Assembly: GCA_017461285.1 (NCBI GenBank)
Contig: JAFTYS010000132.1
Span: 1 to 7,913, forward strand
Reading direction: 5' to 3'
Length of the DNA stretch: 7,913 nucleotides
Source of the DNA: Bacteroidales bacterium
GTDB lineage: Bacteria; Bacteroidota; Bacteroidia; Bacteroidales; UBA932
Part shown: in pieces, positions 7,406 through 7,913 of the stretch
Layout: the number at the start of each line of letters is the position of its first letter
How positions within the stretch are numbered: the stretch's first letter is position 1
Translations under genes and position numbers: made by a program
The notes under the pieces: model-generated
Told to the model about the DNA's origin: nothing
The model's database searches: none
What the model saw: only the letters and a program-made list of their open reading frames with translations

Positions 7406-7422
7406 CCCGTTCGAAAAACGGG
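7406..7422 (+). other. Hairpin at the predicted P2 transcript start
   Basis: CCCGTT (7406-7411) pairs perfectly with AACGGG (7417-7422) around the loop CGAAA. The stem begins at the predicted first nucleotide of the P2 transcript. It is 6 bp and GC-rich, without a following T run, so it is not a terminator. It could protect the 5' end of the precursor or affect promoter escape. Confidence 0.5.
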
Positions 7423-7431
7423 CATTAAGAA

Positions 7432-7443
7432 GTTCATTGAAAA
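7432..7443 (+). promoter_or_regulatory. boxA-like antitermination element, unit 2
   Basis: GTTCATTGAAAA occupies the same place in the second unit as the boxA-like element of the first, and is followed by the same GACTG. It differs from the first copy by T-to-A and A-to-G changes. Every transcript from either promoter would contain this copy; only P1 transcripts would contain both. Confidence 0.45.
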
Positions 7444-7500
7444 GACTGTTTTACTGTACAAGAAGCAAGTACCGAGAAAATACAATTTATCGAGAAGCGT

Positions 7501-7519
7501 TAATTTCTTTGTGAAATTA
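7501..7519 (+). other. Leader stem-loop before 16S
   Basis: TAATTTC (7501-7507) pairs perfectly with GAAATTA (7513-7519) around the loop TTTGT, about 35 nt before the mature 16S end. It is AT-rich and therefore weak. A role in precursor folding or processing is possible but not shown. The rest of the leader from 7449 to 7553 holds no tRNA or open reading frame that I can support. Confidence 0.4.
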
Positions 7520-7553
7520 TAAGTGTCAGGACAAGCTGAGAGATTTACATTAT

Positions 7554-7913
7554 ACAATGAAGAGTTTGATCCTGGATAATGATGAACGCTAGCGGCAGGC
7601 TTAACACATGCAATTCGATGGGCAGCATGAGACGGAGATTCGTCGAAGTCTTGATGGCGACCGGCGCAAGGGTGCGTAACGCGTGAGCAACTTGCCCGTT
7701 TCAGTGGGATAACCGGTGGAAACGCCGACTAATACCGCATGGTGATGTATGAGGGCATCCTCGTACATCTAAAGAGATTCGGAAACGGATAGGCTCGCGT
7801 GACATTAGCTTGATGGCGGGGTAACGGCCCACCATGGCGACGATGTCTAGGGGTTCTGAGAGGAAGGTCCCCCACACTGGAACTGAGACACGGTCCAGAC
7901 TCCTACGGGAGGC
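7554..7913 (+). rRNA. rrs: 16S ribosomal RNA, 5' part
   Basis: The small-subunit rRNA of the 30S ribosome; only the first ~360 nt are in the window. The mature end is placed at 7554 by aligning ACAATGAAGAGTTTGATC with the start of E. coli 16S. Landmarks are GATGAACGCTAGCGGCAGGC (7581-7600), the conserved TAATACCGCAT (7730-7740), GGGGTAACGGC (7818-7828), ACTGAGACACGG and the closing ACTCCTACGGGAGGC (7899-7913). The general sequence is Bacteroidales. V1 is about 6 nt longer than in E. coli. Oddities: at E. coli positions 23, 25, 27, 61 and 110, and probably 66, the gene has A or T in place of the usual C or G. Positions after about 115 look normal. The gene continues beyond the window, probably with 23S and 5S, and is transcribed away from the protease operon. 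Confidence 0.97.

Larger units (their letters stand above)
7266..7448 (+). repeat. Tandem duplication of the rRNA promoter/leader unit
   Basis: Two diverged copies, about 7266-7335 and 7371-7448, share the same order of parts: TTTG, GGARGTTTAA, an A-rich spacer, TACCTTTGCA, a C-rich/G-rich hairpin, GTTC-TT-AAAA and GACTG. The offset between promoter elements is 105 bp in both boxes. The second copy is a few bases longer between hairpin and boxA. The bases between the copies (7336-7370) are A-rich and not part of the repeat. Confidence 0.8.

Noticed and set aside
7162..7557. 131-codon minus-strand frame through the rRNA leader, with an internal repeat (QRYALFLNFQ and QRYYFFLNLQ)
   Set aside because: It runs antisense across both rRNA promoters into the 16S 5' end. 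Its apparent protein repeat is simply the translated reverse of the duplicated promoter unit, and it has no recognisable domain.

Overview
The window looks like a chromosomal segment of a Bacteroidales bacterium (phylum Bacteroidota). Three things point there: a partial 16S rRNA at the right edge with Bacteroidales-type sequence, promoters of the Bacteroidota type (TTTG, 19 bp, TAnnTTTGC) rather than -35/-10 sites, and start codons mostly without a Shine-Dalgarno sequence. The family cannot be fixed from about 360 nt of 16S; a gut-type Rikenellaceae-like or Cryptobacteroides-like lineage is a guess.

Layout from left to right. Bases 1-820 (+) hold the 3' end of tex, an RNA-binding S1-domain protein cut by the window edge. 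It converges on a four-gene block on the minus strand and overlaps its last gene by 15 bp. In transcription order that block is: an exported tricorn-like S41 protease (7047-3802), a polyprenyl/dolichyl-phosphate mannosyltransferase-type GT2 enzyme (3794-3072), a dihydroorotase (3072-1720) and an EamA-type transporter (1714-806). Gaps are 7 bp, a 1-bp overlap and 5 bp, so the block very probably forms one transcript, starting from a promoter near 7088-7096.

Bases 7048-7553 carry no protein gene. They are a divergent control region, with the protease promoter pointing left and a duplicated rRNA promoter/leader unit pointing right. Each rightward unit has a perfect TTTG-N19-TAccTTTGC promoter, a hairpin close to the predicted transcription start and a boxA-like element; the two units are 105 bp apart. 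The 16S rRNA gene starts at about 7554 and runs off the window just after the conserved ACTCCTACGGGAGGC site.

The protein genes are ordinary housekeeping or envelope functions and I see no new defence or mobile system. The most notable signal is in the first ~115 nt of the 16S gene. At least four, and probably six, positions differ from the usual sequence, all as C-to-A or G-to-T changes. Most of them break expected rRNA base pairs, and three lie under the 3' half of the universal 27F primer site. Either this is a divergent or decaying rRNA copy, or it is a base-calling/assembly artefact; it should be checked before the 16S is used.
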